This document shows positions 14,482-22,605 of a stretch of DNA of 36,489 nucleotides, piece after piece. Source of the DNA: Burkholderiales bacterium (GTDB taxonomy: Bacteria > Pseudomonadota > Gammaproteobacteria > Burkholderiales > Casimicrobiaceae); NCBI GenBank assembly GCA_020847675.1, contig JADLBN010000283.1, forward strand, positions 1 to 36,489. Direction: 5' to 3'. A program made the translations under genes and the position numbers. Within the stretch, counting starts at the first letter, position 1. Every line of letters begins with the position of its first letter. The notes beneath the pieces were generated by a model. The model saw only the letters and a list, made by a program, of their open reading frames with translations, had not been told where the DNA came from and did no database searches.

Positions 14482-15852
14482 ATGATTCGAATCCGACGAG
14501 GCGCGAAGGCGACCGGACCCGCGTCCCCGGTCGCGCTGCGCGGCCCGATGATCGCGTGGCGCGGTGATCCGTTCGACGTCGGCGAGAGGCGCGCGCTCCG
14601 CCACGAGCCGGACGCGATCGTGGCGATGGCGGACGGCCGCATCGTCCACGCCGGCGACGCGGCCCGCGTGCTGCGCGAGCTGCCGCAGGGCACGACGGTC
14701 GAACGGCTGCCCCGCAACTCGCTCATGCTGCCCGGCTTCGTCGACACGCACGTGCACTATCCGCAGTTTCCGGTGATCGCGAGCCGCGGCGCGCAGCTCC
14801 TCGACTGGCTCGCCGACTACACGTTTCCGTCCGAAGCCGCGTTCGCCAATGCCCGGCTCACCTCGCGCGTCGCGCGGGCCTACCTCGACGAGAACCTGCG
14901 TCAGGGCATCACCAGTGCCGCGGTGTTCTGCACCGTGCACCCGGGCTCGGTCGATGCGCTCATGCGCGAGGCGCTCGCGCGCGACCTGCGGATCGTCGCG
15001 GGCAAGGTGCTGATGGACCGGAACGCGCCTCGCGCGCTGCGCGACACGCCGAAGCGCGGCTACGACGAGTCGAAGGCGCTGATCGCGCGCTGGCACGGCC
15101 GCGGACGACTGGGCTACGCGATCACGCCGCGCTTCGCGGTGACATCGTCGCCCGCGCAACTGGAGGCCGCGGGCGCGCTGTGGCGCGAGCACCCGGATTG
15201 CTGGGTGCAGTCGCACCTGTCCGAGAACCGCGGCGAGATCGCCTGGGTGCGAAGGCTCTTCCCGCGAGAGCGCGACTACGTCGCCGTGTACGAGCGGTTC
15301 GGGCTCGTCGGCCGCCGCGCGATCTACGGCCACGGCATCCACCTCGCCGAGCGCGAGTGGCGCGCGCTCGCGGCGAGCGGCGCTGCCGTCGCGCACTGTC
15401 CGACCTCGAATCTGTTCCTCGGCAGCGGTCTGTTCCGCTTCGACCGCGCGAAGAAGGCGGCGCGCCCGGTCGAGGTCGGGCTCGCGACCGACGTGGGCGG
15501 CGGCACCACGCTCTCGTTCCTGCGCACGATGGGCGAGGCCTACAAGATCGCGCAGCTTTGCGGCTGGCCGATGCCCGCGGTGCACGCGTTCTGGCTCGCG
15601 ACGCAGGGCGGCGCGCGCGCTCTCGATCTCGAAGGACGCATCGGCAACCTCGCCGCAGGGCACGACGCGGACGTGGTCGTGCTCGACCTCGCTTCGACCC
15701 CCGCGATCGCGCAGCGCATGGAACGCGTGCGCGGGATCGAGGAGGCGCTGTTCGTGCAGATGACGATGGGCGACGACCGCGCGATCCGAGAAACCTGGAT
15801 CGCCGGGCGCCGGCAGCACGACCGCGACCATGGTCCGGCGGCGGCGCGGTAA
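14482..15852 (+). CDS. guaD: Guanine deaminase
   Basis: 456 residues, normal for GuaD. The enzyme converts guanine to xanthine and ammonia in purine salvage and degradation (cytoplasm, zinc-dependent amidohydrolase). Metal and substrate motifs are complete: PGFVDTHVHYPQ (84-95; His90, His92), QSHLSEN (His245), YGHGIHL (His284) and ATDVGGGTTLS (Asp337). CPTSNLFLGSGLF is also typical of GuaD. The ATG 14482 is the first start after the ligase gene; the longer open frame upstream overlaps the ligase out of phase and is not coding. GTATCC about ten bases upstream may be a -10. No xanthine dehydrogenase or uric acid gene is adjacent. Confidence 0.95.
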   Translation: MIRIRRGAKATGPASPVALRGPMIAWRGDPFDVGERRALRHEPDAIVAMADGRIVHAGDAARVLRELPQGTTVERLPRNSLMLPGFVDTHVHYPQFPVIASRGAQLLDWLADYTFPSEAAFANARLTSRVARAYLDENLRQGITSAAVFCTVHPGSVDALMREALARDLRIVAGKVLMDRNAPRALRDTPKRGYDESKALIARWHGRGRLGYAITPRFAVTSSPAQLEAAGALWREHPDCWVQSHLSENRGEIAWVRRLFPRERDYVAVYERFGLVGRRAIYGHGIHLAEREWRALAASGAAVAHCPTSNLFLGSGLFRFDRAKKAARPVEVGLATDVGGGTTLSFLRTMGEAYKIAQLCGWPMPAVHAFWLATQGGARALDLEGRIGNLAAGHDADVVVLDLASTPAIAQRMERVRGIEEALFVQMTMGDDRAIRETWIAGRRQHDRDHGPAAAR

Positions 15853-15891
15853 CACGCGGTTACGATTGGTCACGGACCCCGGTAGGCGCAA

Positions 15892-15958
15892 CGTGGTGTG
15901 ATCGCGTTGCAGGTGGCGTGCGGCGCGTTGCGCCGCGAAACCGAGGGATCACACCATG
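15892..15958 (+). promoter_or_regulatory. Structured leader: start codon of the repeat protein inside a 12-bp stem
   Basis: CGTGGTGTGATC (15892-15903) pairs with GATCACACCATG (15947-15958), eleven Watson-Crick pairs and one G-U, and the second arm ends in the ATG of the next gene. Between the arms, GCGGCGC (15920-15926) and GCGCCGC (15930-15936) form a perfect hairpin with a GTT loop. The Shine-Dalgarno GAGG (15943-15946) stays in the open junction while the start codon is paired. The same 10-bp inverted repeat (TGGTGTGATC/GATCACACCA) could instead be split half-sites for a dimeric DNA-binding regulator. Transcription start unknown. Confidence 0.55.
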
Positions 15959-16723
15959 ACCGCGAAGCACAGGATTGCCGTCGCCGTCGCGGCGACATTG
16001 TTGACCGCCGTGCCGCCCGCGTGGGCGGGCGGCGCCCACGGCAAGGGCGCGAAGAACCGGCACGTCCCGGAAGGCCCGACCAGCGTGCATCGCGCCCGCG
16101 GCGCCGACGGGCTCACCGACCGCACCGTCACCGGTCCCCACGGCAAGACACAGACCGTCGACCGTCATCGCGGTGGGGACGGCGCGGTCGACAGCACGAT
16201 CACCGGCCGCAACGGCGGCACGACGACGGTCGATCGCAGCCGCGGCGCCGACGGCCTCACCGACCGCATCACGACCGGCCCCAATGGCAAGACGCAGACC
16301 GTCGACCGCTCGCGCGGGTCGGACGGCGCGGTGGACGCCACGATCACCGGCCGCAACGGCGGCACGACGACGGTGGACCGCAGCCGCGGCGCCGACGGGC
16401 TCACCGACCGCACCGTCACCGGCCCCAACGGGAAGACGCAGACGGTCGACCGTTATCGCGGTGGGGACGGCGCGGTGGACGCCACCATCACCGGTCGCAA
16501 CGGCGGCACGACGACGGTGGACCGCAGCCGCGGCGCCGACGGCCTCACGGACCGCACCACGACCGGCCCGAATGGCAAGACGCAGACGGTCGATCGCTCG
16601 CGCGGCGCGGACGGTGCGGTCGACAGCACGATTACCGGCCGCAACGGCGGCGTCACGACCGTCGACCGTTCGCGCAACGCGGACGGCACGATCGACGCGT
16701 CGATCACGCGCAGTCCGAAGTAG
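15956..16723 (+). CDS. Secreted protein of nine 24-residue tandem repeats
   Basis: 255 residues. A signal peptide (MTAKHRIAVAVAATLLTAVP..., cleavage near PAWA-GG, about 24) and a short basic linker lead to nine repeats (41-255) that fill the rest of the protein. Odd units read TVDRSRGADGLTDR then TGPNGK; even units read TVDRxRGxDGAVD then TITGRNGG, so the higher-order period is 48 residues. The pattern alternates short beta-type strands (TTTVDR, STITG) with Gly/Asn/Asp turns, suggesting a beta-solenoid or beta-hairpin stack; DG and NG turns could bind calcium or other ligands, but this is inference. No cysteines or anchor are present, so it is likely periplasmic or released. GAGG lies nine bases before the ATG, which is buried in a predicted RNA stem. 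I do not recognise a named family. Confidence 0.85.
   Translation: MTAKHRIAVAVAATLLTAVPPAWAGGAHGKGAKNRHVPEGPTSVHRARGADGLTDRTVTGPHGKTQTVDRHRGGDGAVDSTITGRNGGTTTVDRSRGADGLTDRITTGPNGKTQTVDRSRGSDGAVDATITGRNGGTTTVDRSRGADGLTDRTVTGPNGKTQTVDRYRGGDGAVDATITGRNGGTTTVDRSRGADGLTDRTTTGPNGKTQTVDRSRGADGAVDSTITGRNGGVTTVDRSRNADGTIDASITRSPK
16076..16720 (+). repeat. 72-bp coding tandem repeat, nine units (144-bp alternating period)
   Basis: Units begin at 16076 and every 72 bp after it; the last is one codon short. Same-type units are nearly identical, and most differences are at third codon positions (GTC/GTG, GAT/GAC, GGC/GGG, AAT/AAC), showing selection on the protein and not recent mechanical copying. Confidence 0.9.
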
Positions 16724-16832
16724 GTACCCGAGCATTCACTTCGCGAGGTCAGGCGCGCGCGGCGCAGCGGGCGCGTAGAATCGGGAGCGAAGCGCGTGGC
16801 GGCGGAAGACGCCGCTTCGCGCACGCCTCCCG

Positions 16833-19800
16833 ATGACCGACAGCGCGAAGACCCTCCCGTCAGCACAGAAGCCGGGGCGCTGGCTGCGCCGGCTGGCGTA
16901 CGCGGCCGGCGCGATCGCGGTCCTCGTCGTCGCCGCGTGGCTCGCGGTCCCGCCGATCGTCCGGTCGCAGCTCGAGTCGCGCCTCACCGAGGCGCTCGGG
17001 CGCAAGGCGACGGTCGAGTCGGTCGCGTTCAATCCGTTCACGCTGCGCCTGACGGTCGGGAAACTCTCGATCGAGGATGCCGGTAGCGCGAAGCCTCTCT
17101 TCGCGTTCGACCAGCTCGTCGCCGACCTGTCGTCCGCGTCGATCGTGCATCGCGCGCCGGTGCTCGACGCGCTGAAGGTCGTGCGCCCGTCGCTCTCCTT
17201 GTCCCGGGATGCGCAGGGCAGGTACAACGTGCAGGACCTTCTCGACCGCGCAACGTCGGGTCCGGACGGACCGCCGCCACGCTTCTCGCTCAACAACATC
17301 GAGGTCGAGGACGGCAGCGTCACGTTCGAGGACGGCGTCGCGCACCGCAAGCACGAGCTCGCCTCGGTGAACCTCGGGATCCCGTTCCTGTCGACGCTGC
17401 CCTACCAGGTCGACATCCAGGTCGATCCGCGGGCCGAAGGCGTGTTCAACGGCACGCGCTTCGCGCTCTCCGGGACGACCGTGCCGTTCGCCGAGCGGCG
17501 CGAAGCTTCGCTCGACATCGACTTCGACGCGCTGCCGCTGGCCGAGTACGTCGCCTACCTGCCGGCGAAACCGCGCGTCGACCTCGCGGGCGGCGCGATG
17601 ACGACGAAGCTCAGGCTCGTGTTCGCGAGCGGCAAGGGCGAGGCGCAGCGCCTGGAACTGCGCGGCGACGCGCGCATCGACGGTCTCTCCGTCAAGCGGC
17701 GCGACGGCACCTTGCTTGCCGGCGCCGAGCGGATCGCGGTCGCGCTTGACGCGATCGACTTCGTCCGTCGCGACCTGCGCATCGCGTCGATTGCGGTCGA
17801 TGCCCCCTCGGTCGATCTGAAGCGCGAGGCCGACGGCACGCTGGAGATCGCCCGGCCGCTGTTCGACGCCCCCGCCGAGGGCCGCAAGGCGGCAGCCGGC
17901 GCGCCCGCGGAGAAACCCTGGACCGCGACGGTCGCGAAGGCGACGGTCGCGCGCGGCACCGTGGGGCTCGCGGATGCATCTTCCGCCTTCAGGAGTTCGC
18001 TCGCCGACGTCGCGATCGATGCGTCGAACCTGTCGACGAAGCCGGGCGAGAAGGCGCACGTCGCGCTGTCCTTCGTGACCGCGGATCGGATTGCGTCTTT
18101 CAAGGGCGAGGCGGACGTCGAGCCGACAGTTCCCTCCGCCAGCGGAAGTTTCGAGTTCGCGAAGTTCTCGCTCGCGCTGCTCTTCCCCTACTACAAGGAC
18201 GTGCTCGCGGTCGAGGTTCGGAAGGGTTCGCTCGCGCTCGCCTCGTCGTTCGCGGTCGGCGCGGACGGCAAACTCCGGCTCACCGGCGGCACCGCGTCGA
18301 TCGACGACCTGCAGCTCGCGTTCCCGGGGGCGCGCGACCCGCTGTGGCGCATCCCCTCGCTCGCGGCGAAAGGCATCGACGTCGACGTGGCAGGCCGCAA
18401 GGCGTCGGTCGACGAGATCGCGGGCAGCGGTGCATCGCTGCGCATCGCGCGTGAGCGCGACGGCACGCTCGAGGCGGCCCGCTTCATGAAGACGACCGAC
18501 GCCACCGGCACCGAAGGCGCCGACGAGACCTGGGCGCTCACCGTGCGGCGCTTCACGCTCGACCGCGTCGCTGCCGACCTCGAGGACCGTGTCCCGCGGC
18601 CGCCGGTCAGGCTCGCCGCGCGCGAGCTGTCGGTCGAGGTGGGCAACTACACGAACGTGCGCGGCGGCCAGTCCGAACTGACGCTCCGCACGCGGCTGGG
18701 GGAGGGCGGGCGCCTCTCGTTCAAGGGGCCGATCGTCACCAATCCGTTCTCGATGTCGGGCGAGATCGACGCTTCGGGCCTGAAGATGGTCGCGGTCCGA
18801 CCCTACGTCGAGTCGCAGGTCAACGTGTCGGTGACCGGAGGCGCGCTCGCGCTCAAGGGGCGGATGTCGGTCGAGCCGCGCGAGAATGCGCCGACGCAGG
18901 CGTCGTGGAAGGGCGACGTCACCGTGACCGACTTCTCCGCGATCGACCGGACGACCTCGTCGGATCTCGCACGCTGGAAGTCGCTTTCGCTCGAAGGCGT
19001 GGACGTCGAGGCCGCTCCGTTCCGTGCGGCGATCCGGCGCATCGCCGCCGCCGACTACTACGCCAGAGTGATCGTCTACCAGGACGGAACGCTCAACCTG
19101 ACGCGCCTGCTCACGCCGGGCGAGGCGCCGGTGCCCGAGCCCGACGCGAAGCCCGCGCCCCCGGCAGCCGACGATGCCCGCCAGGCCGTGCCGGTGTCGA
19201 TCGGCCGCATCGAACTCGCGAACGGCAGCGTCCAGTTCTCCGACTTCTTCGTGCGGCCCAACTACTCGGCCGACCTCACCGGCGTCACCGGCTCCGTTTC
19301 GACGATGTCGGCGGAACAGCCCGGCGACGTCGCGATCGCCGCGCGCGTCAACGGCGTGGCGCCGGTGGAGGTGAAGGGCCGCCTGCAGCCGTTCGCGAAG
19401 GACGTCGCGCTCGACCTCGCCGGGACCGCGCGCGACGTCGACCTCCCGCCGCTTTCGCCGTACGCGATCAAGTACGCCGGCTACGGCATCGAGAAGGGCA
19501 AGCTCTCGTTCGACGTCCACTACCGGATCGCGGACCGCAAGCTCACCGCCGAGAACCGCATCGTGCTCGACCAGCTCGTGTTCAACCGCGAGAGGGTCGA
19601 AAGCCCCACGGCTACCAAGCTGCCGGTGCTGCTCGCGGTGTCGCTGCTCAAGGACCGCAACGGCGTGATCGACATCCACCTGCCGATCTCCGGTTCGCTC
19701 GACGACCCGAAGTTCTCGATCGGCGGACTGATCGTGCAGGTGATCGTCAACCTGATCGGCAAGGCGGTGACCGCGCCGTTCGCGCTCCTGTCCGCGGTCT

Positions 19801-20411
19801 TCGGCGGCGCCGGCGAGGAACTGTCGACCATTCCGTTCTCCGCCGGCAGCGCTTCGCTGGACGGCGAGGCGCAGAAGCGGGTCGAAACGCTCGGGAAGGC
19901 GCTCACCGACCGCCCGGGGCTCAAGCTCGACATCGGAGGGCACGCCGATCCGGCGGGCGACCGCGAAGCGCTGCGGCGCGCGAGCGTCGAGACGGCGATG
20001 AAGCGCGAGAAGATGAAGTCGATGGCGGCCGCTGGCAACGCGCCCGCGTCGGTCGAGGCGGTGACGATCGGCGCCGACGAGAAGGACCGCTGGCTGACCG
20101 CGGCCTACCGCGAGGCACCGATCGAGGGCAAGCCGAAGAACTTCCTCGGCATGCTGAAGGAGGTGCCTCCGGCCGAGATGGAGGCGAAGCTCTACGCTGC
20201 GGCGAAAGTCGGCGACGACGCGCTGCGCCTGCTCGCGAATGCGCGTGCGCAGGCGGTCAAGGACGCGTTGGTCGCGAAGGGCGTGGCGGGTGATCGGCTC
20301 TACCTGCTCGCGCCGAAGCTCGGGGGTGAAGCCGGCGCACCACCGGCCGGGCAATCGGCGCCGGACACGAAGGTGGTTTCGGCGGCGCGCGTCGACCTCG
20401 CGCTGCGCTGA
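16833..20411 (+). CDS. DUF748 / AsmA-like large envelope protein
   Basis: 1192-residue membrane-anchored protein. A basic N-terminus and one TM helix (about 20-40) are followed by a very long periplasmic region of repeated beta-rich modules. These have the AsmA/TamB/YhdP rhythm, with repeats like LARWKSLSLEGVDVEAAPF and a DUF748 block near 730-1000 (RIELANGSVQFSDFFVRPNY, LSPYAIKYAGYGIEKGKLSFDVHYRI, LLKDRNGVIDIHLPISGSLDDP). The end shows an OmpA-like sequence (IPFSAGSASLDGEAQKRVETLG, IGGHADPAGDREALR). AsmA-like proteins are proposed bridges for phospholipid transfer to the outer membrane; this role is inferred for DUF748. ATG 16833 is the first plausible start, and TAGAAT (16776-16781) may be its -10. 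The Kdo hydroxylase gene follows closely, supporting an envelope role. Confidence 0.92.
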   Translation: MTDSAKTLPSAQKPGRWLRRLAYAAGAIAVLVVAAWLAVPPIVRSQLESRLTEALGRKATVESVAFNPFTLRLTVGKLSIEDAGSAKPLFAFDQLVADLSSASIVHRAPVLDALKVVRPSLSLSRDAQGRYNVQDLLDRATSGPDGPPPRFSLNNIEVEDGSVTFEDGVAHRKHELASVNLGIPFLSTLPYQVDIQVDPRAEGVFNGTRFALSGTTVPFAERREASLDIDFDALPLAEYVAYLPAKPRVDLAGGAMTTKLRLVFASGKGEAQRLELRGDARIDGLSVKRRDGTLLAGAERIAVALDAIDFVRRDLRIASIAVDAPSVDLKREADGTLEIARPLFDAPAEGRKAAAGAPAEKPWTATVAKATVARGTVGLADASSAFRSSLADVAIDASNLSTKPGEKAHVALSFVTADRIASFKGEADVEPTVPSASGSFEFAKFSLALLFPYYKDVLAVEVRKGSLALASSFAVGADGKLRLTGGTASIDDLQLAFPGARDPLWRIPSLAAKGIDVDVAGRKASVDEIAGSGASLRIARERDGTLEAARFMKTTDATGTEGADETWALTVRRFTLDRVAADLEDRVPRPPVRLAARELSVEVGNYTNVRGGQSELTLRTRLGEGGRLSFKGPIVTNPFSMSGEIDASGLKMVAVRPYVESQVNVSVTGGALALKGRMSVEPRENAPTQASWKGDVTVTDFSAIDRTTSSDLARWKSLSLEGVDVEAAPFRAAIRRIAAADYYARVIVYQDGTLNLTRLLTPGEAPVPEPDAKPAPPAADDARQAVPVSIGRIELANGSVQFSDFFVRPNYSADLTGVTGSVSTMSAEQPGDVAIAARVNGVAPVEVKGRLQPFAKDVALDLAGTARDVDLPPLSPYAIKYAGYGIEKGKLSFDVHYRIADRKLTAENRIVLDQLVFNRERVESPTATKLPVLLAVSLLKDRNGVIDIHLPISGSLDDPKFSIGGLIVQVIVNLIGKAVTAPFALLSAVFGGAGEELSTIPFSAGSASLDGEAQKRVETLGKALTDRPGLKLDIGGHADPAGDREALRRASVETAMKREKMKSMAAAGNAPASVEAVTIGADEKDRWLTAAYREAPIEGKPKNFLGMLKEVPPAEMEAKLYAAAKVGDDALRLLANARAQAVKDALVAKGVAGDRLYLLAPKLGGEAGAPPAGQSAPDTKVVSAARVDLALR

Positions 20412-20466
20412 GACTCACGGCCCCGGCCGAACCGCCGCTATTGTCATGAAGGAGACGGATCCGGAC

Positions 20467-21342
20467 ATGGAAGCTCCGATCGAAACCTGGCGCGGGCGGA
20501 GCTGGTCTTCCGCTTTCTCGCCCGAGGAAACCGCGCGCGCGGTCTCGACTCTCGAGTCCGGCGGCCTCATCGTGCTGCCCGACTGCGCGTTCGCGCTCGA
20601 AGGGGACGAGCGCCGCTTCCTCGACCCGCGCTGGCTCGACGGTTCGCGCAAGAACATCGGCCTCGACGGAAGCGACGTGAGCGGGACGCGCGCGCGCGGT
20701 GACGATGCCCGCGACCTCGCCGCGATGATCGCGAGGTTCGCGCGCTCCGCGGCCTCGCTGGTCGAGGGGATGCTTCCGGCCTATGCGCACCAGATTCGCC
20801 GCGCGCGCACGAGCCTTCGGCCCGCCGCCGCGGAAGGGCGCGCGCAGTCGCCGAGGCACGACGATACGCGGCTCCACGTGGACGCGTTCCCCTCCCGCCC
20901 GAGCGGCGGCGAGCGCATCCTGCGCGTGTTCTGCAACGTGAATCCCGCAGGTGAGGATCGGGTATGGCGGATCGGCGAGCCGTTCGAGGCCATGGCCTCG
21001 CGTTTCCTGCCGGCGATCCGACCGCAGGCGCCGGGCAAGGCCGCGCTCCTGTCGGCGCTGCGCGTCACCCGCGGCCTGCGGACCGAGTACGACCACGTGA
21101 TGCTGCTGCTGCACGACCGCGCGAAGCTCGACCTCGACTACCAGCGCGACTCGCCGCGGCGCGAGATCCGGTTCGCGCCGGGCACGACCTGGCTGTGCTT
21201 CTCGGACCAGGTGATGCACGCCGCCGTCTCGGGGCAGTACATGATGGAACAGACGCTCACGCTGCCGCCGGAGGCGATGGTGCATCCGGCGCGCTCGCCG
21301 TTCGCCACGCTCGAGCGCCTCGCCGGCCGCTCGATGCGCTAA
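20467..21342 (+). CDS. kdoO: Kdo 3-hydroxylase (KdoO-type Fe(II)/2-oxoglutarate dioxygenase)
   Basis: 291-residue enzyme of the Kdo_hydroxy family, which hydroxylates the Kdo sugar of lipid A inner core to Ko in Burkholderia- and Yersinia-type bacteria; it acts at the inner membrane on LPS precursors. The iron-binding facial triad is visible as HVD (His137, Asp139) in RLHVDAFPSRPSGGERILR and His251 in FSDQVMHAAVSGQY. Family landmarks include LPDCAFAL, RVFCNVNPAGEDRVWRIGEPF and YDHVMLLLHDRAKLD. Two starts are possible: ATG 20446 (no Shine-Dalgarno) and ATG 20467, which follows AAGGAG at 20449-20454 with a long 12-base spacing; I use the latter. It is 55 bp behind the DUF748 gene, probably co-transcribed, and both concern the outer envelope. 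Confidence 0.93.
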   Translation: MEAPIETWRGRSWSSAFSPEETARAVSTLESGGLIVLPDCAFALEGDERRFLDPRWLDGSRKNIGLDGSDVSGTRARGDDARDLAAMIARFARSAASLVEGMLPAYAHQIRRARTSLRPAAAEGRAQSPRHDDTRLHVDAFPSRPSGGERILRVFCNVNPAGEDRVWRIGEPFEAMASRFLPAIRPQAPGKAALLSALRVTRGLRTEYDHVMLLLHDRAKLDLDYQRDSPRREIRFAPGTTWLCFSDQVMHAAVSGQYMMEQTLTLPPEAMVHPARSPFATLERLAGRSMR

Positions 21343-21386
21343 GCCGTGCGCCTCGCGCCGGAGGGCCGGTTCCGGGTCGCCTCGCC

Positions 21387-21415
21387 TTGACGCAGGAAAT
21401 GCGAATCGTTACCAT
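21387..21415 (+). promoter_or_regulatory. Sigma-70 promoter of hemP
   Basis: TTGACG (21387-21392), a 17-bp spacer and TACCAT (21410-21415) match the sigma-70 consensus well. Transcription would start around 21422, at the GTG of hemP. Confidence 0.8.
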
Positions 21416-21416
21416 T
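21397..21416 (+). promoter_or_regulatory. Fur box over the hemP promoter
   Basis: AAATGCGAATCGTTACCATT matches a classical Fur box (AAATGATAATCATTATCATT) at 16 of 20 positions and covers the spacer and -10 of the promoter, as expected for iron-dependent repression. Confidence 0.8.
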
Positions 21417-21422
21417 CGTAAC

Positions 21423-21626
21423 GTGAACGCATCTCTCCCTGCCGGAAGCGACCGGCCGCCTTCGGGCGACCGGGCTCCCGAACGATCGCAGGCCGCCCGG
21501 ACGCCGGCGCCGCGCACGAACTCGCGAACGCTCCTGGGCGAGGGCGGCGAACTCGTGATCGAGCACGATGGCCGGGAGTACCGGCTGCGGATCACGCAGA
21601 ACGGCAAATTGATCCTCACGGCGTAG
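21423..21626 (+). CDS. hemP: Hemin uptake protein HemP (HmuP)
   Basis: 67-residue cytoplasmic protein. In Burkholderia and Bradyrhizobium, HemP/HmuP is needed for expression or function of haem uptake. The disordered N-terminus is followed by the conserved end: SRTLLGEGGELVIEHDG, then YRLRITQNGKLILTA (usually ending LILTK; here Ala). An ATG at 21399 is in frame but lies inside the promoter and Fur box, upstream of the predicted transcription start. The first start after it is GTG 21423, which coincides with the predicted +1, so a leaderless GTG transcript is implied. tonB follows 119 bp downstream. No haem receptor or ABC genes are in the window. Confidence 0.88.
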   Translation: MNASLPAGSDRPPSGDRAPERSQAARTPAPRTNSRTLLGEGGELVIEHDGREYRLRITQNGKLILTA

Positions 21627-21745
21627 GACCGCAACGTCTTCCACCGTTACCCGGCGCGTAGCTCGAACCCCCCGCGCCGACCACGCAAGCCAGCCGTCCG
21701 TGCGCCGGATGCCAGCCAGCGTGCCCTGAACGAAGGGCTGCGTCG

Positions 21746-22516
21746 ATGCACGCGCTGCGCGCCGAAACTCCGACCACCGCACCGGCATCGCTTCGCTCGC
21801 GCGCGGGCACGCACCTCAAACTGGTCACCGCTTCCGCGGCGCGCCGGCCTGCAGGCTGGAGCGGGTCGCGCGTGAACTGGGCGACGGTGGCCGTCATCGT
21901 GGCCGGCCACGTCCTGATCGTCGGTGCGCTGCTTGCGCAGAAGGAGACCGTCTCGCGTGCCAAGGCGCCGTCCCTGATCACCGTCGAACTCATCACGCCG
22001 ATCGAGCCGCCCAAGCCGCCGCCCCCGCCGCCCAGACCGAAACCCCAGCCGGTCAAGCAGTGGGCGCCGGTACCGCTTGCTCCTCCGCCGCCGGTCGTCG
22101 TTCCCGACTTTGCGCGGCTGCAGGAGTTGCCGTCGATCACGCTGCCGCCTGTCGAGCCGAAGCCGGTGCCGCAGCAGGTGGTGGCCGCAGCTCTAGCGCC
22201 CGTCGCGGCCGCGCCGGCCCCGGCGCCGCTCGTGCCACCCCGATACGATGCGGCGTACCTCGACAACCCGCCGCCGGCCTATCCGTCGATTTCCCGCCGC
22301 CAGCACGAGGAAGGCCGGGTGCTCCTGCGCGTGCAGGTCACGGCCGACGGGCGCGCGGGTTCGGTCGAGATCGAGACGTCGAGCGGCCACGAGCGCCTCG
22401 ACCGCGCAGCGCTGGATGCGGTGCGACGATGGCGATTCGTGCCGGCGAAACGCGGCGACGAGGCGGTGGCAGCGAGCGCGCTGGTGCCGATCGTGTTCTC
22501 TCTCGAGCGCCGCTGA
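21746..22516 (+). CDS. tonB: Energy transducer TonB
   Basis: 256-residue inner-membrane protein spanning the periplasm that passes proton-motive energy from ExbBD to outer-membrane receptors. A cytoplasmic N-terminus is followed by one TM helix (about 45-64, with His55), a proline-rich rigid region (about 86-165, EPPKPPPPPPRPKPQP) and the C-terminal TonB domain (about 170-256) with YLDNPPPAYPSISRRQHEEG, SSGHERLDRAALDAV and RRWRFVPAKRG. ATG 21746 is the only good start before the TM helix. It lies behind the Fur-controlled hemP and is probably part of the same iron response. exbB/exbD are not present here. The frame is intact and full length. Confidence 0.95.
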   Translation: MHALRAETPTTAPASLRSRAGTHLKLVTASAARRPAGWSGSRVNWATVAVIVAGHVLIVGALLAQKETVSRAKAPSLITVELITPIEPPKPPPPPPRPKPQPVKQWAPVPLAPPPPVVVPDFARLQELPSITLPPVEPKPVPQQVVAAALAPVAAAPAPAPLVPPRYDAAYLDNPPPAYPSISRRQHEEGRVLLRVQVTADGRAGSVEIETSSGHERLDRAALDAVRRWRFVPAKRGDEAVAASALVPIVFSLERR

Positions 22517-22605
22517 GACACTGCGCCGGCCGGTTCCGTCCGGCATCGGTGGACCCGGCGCGCTGACCCGTCCCACAATGCCTGCTTTCGCCCGGAGGGC
22601 CGGAC

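Noticed and set aside
16078..16720. CRISPR array
   Set aside because: Regular repeats are present, but they are contiguous 72-bp coding units in one open frame, without spacers.
16860..20354. 1164-codon open frame opposite the DUF748 gene
   Set aside because: Antisense to a well-supported coding sequence; Arg/Asp/His-rich composition typical of GC shadows and no recognisable motif.
21399..21422. ATG at 21399 as the hemP start
   Set aside because: It lies within the -35/-10 spacer and the Fur box, upstream of the predicted transcription start.
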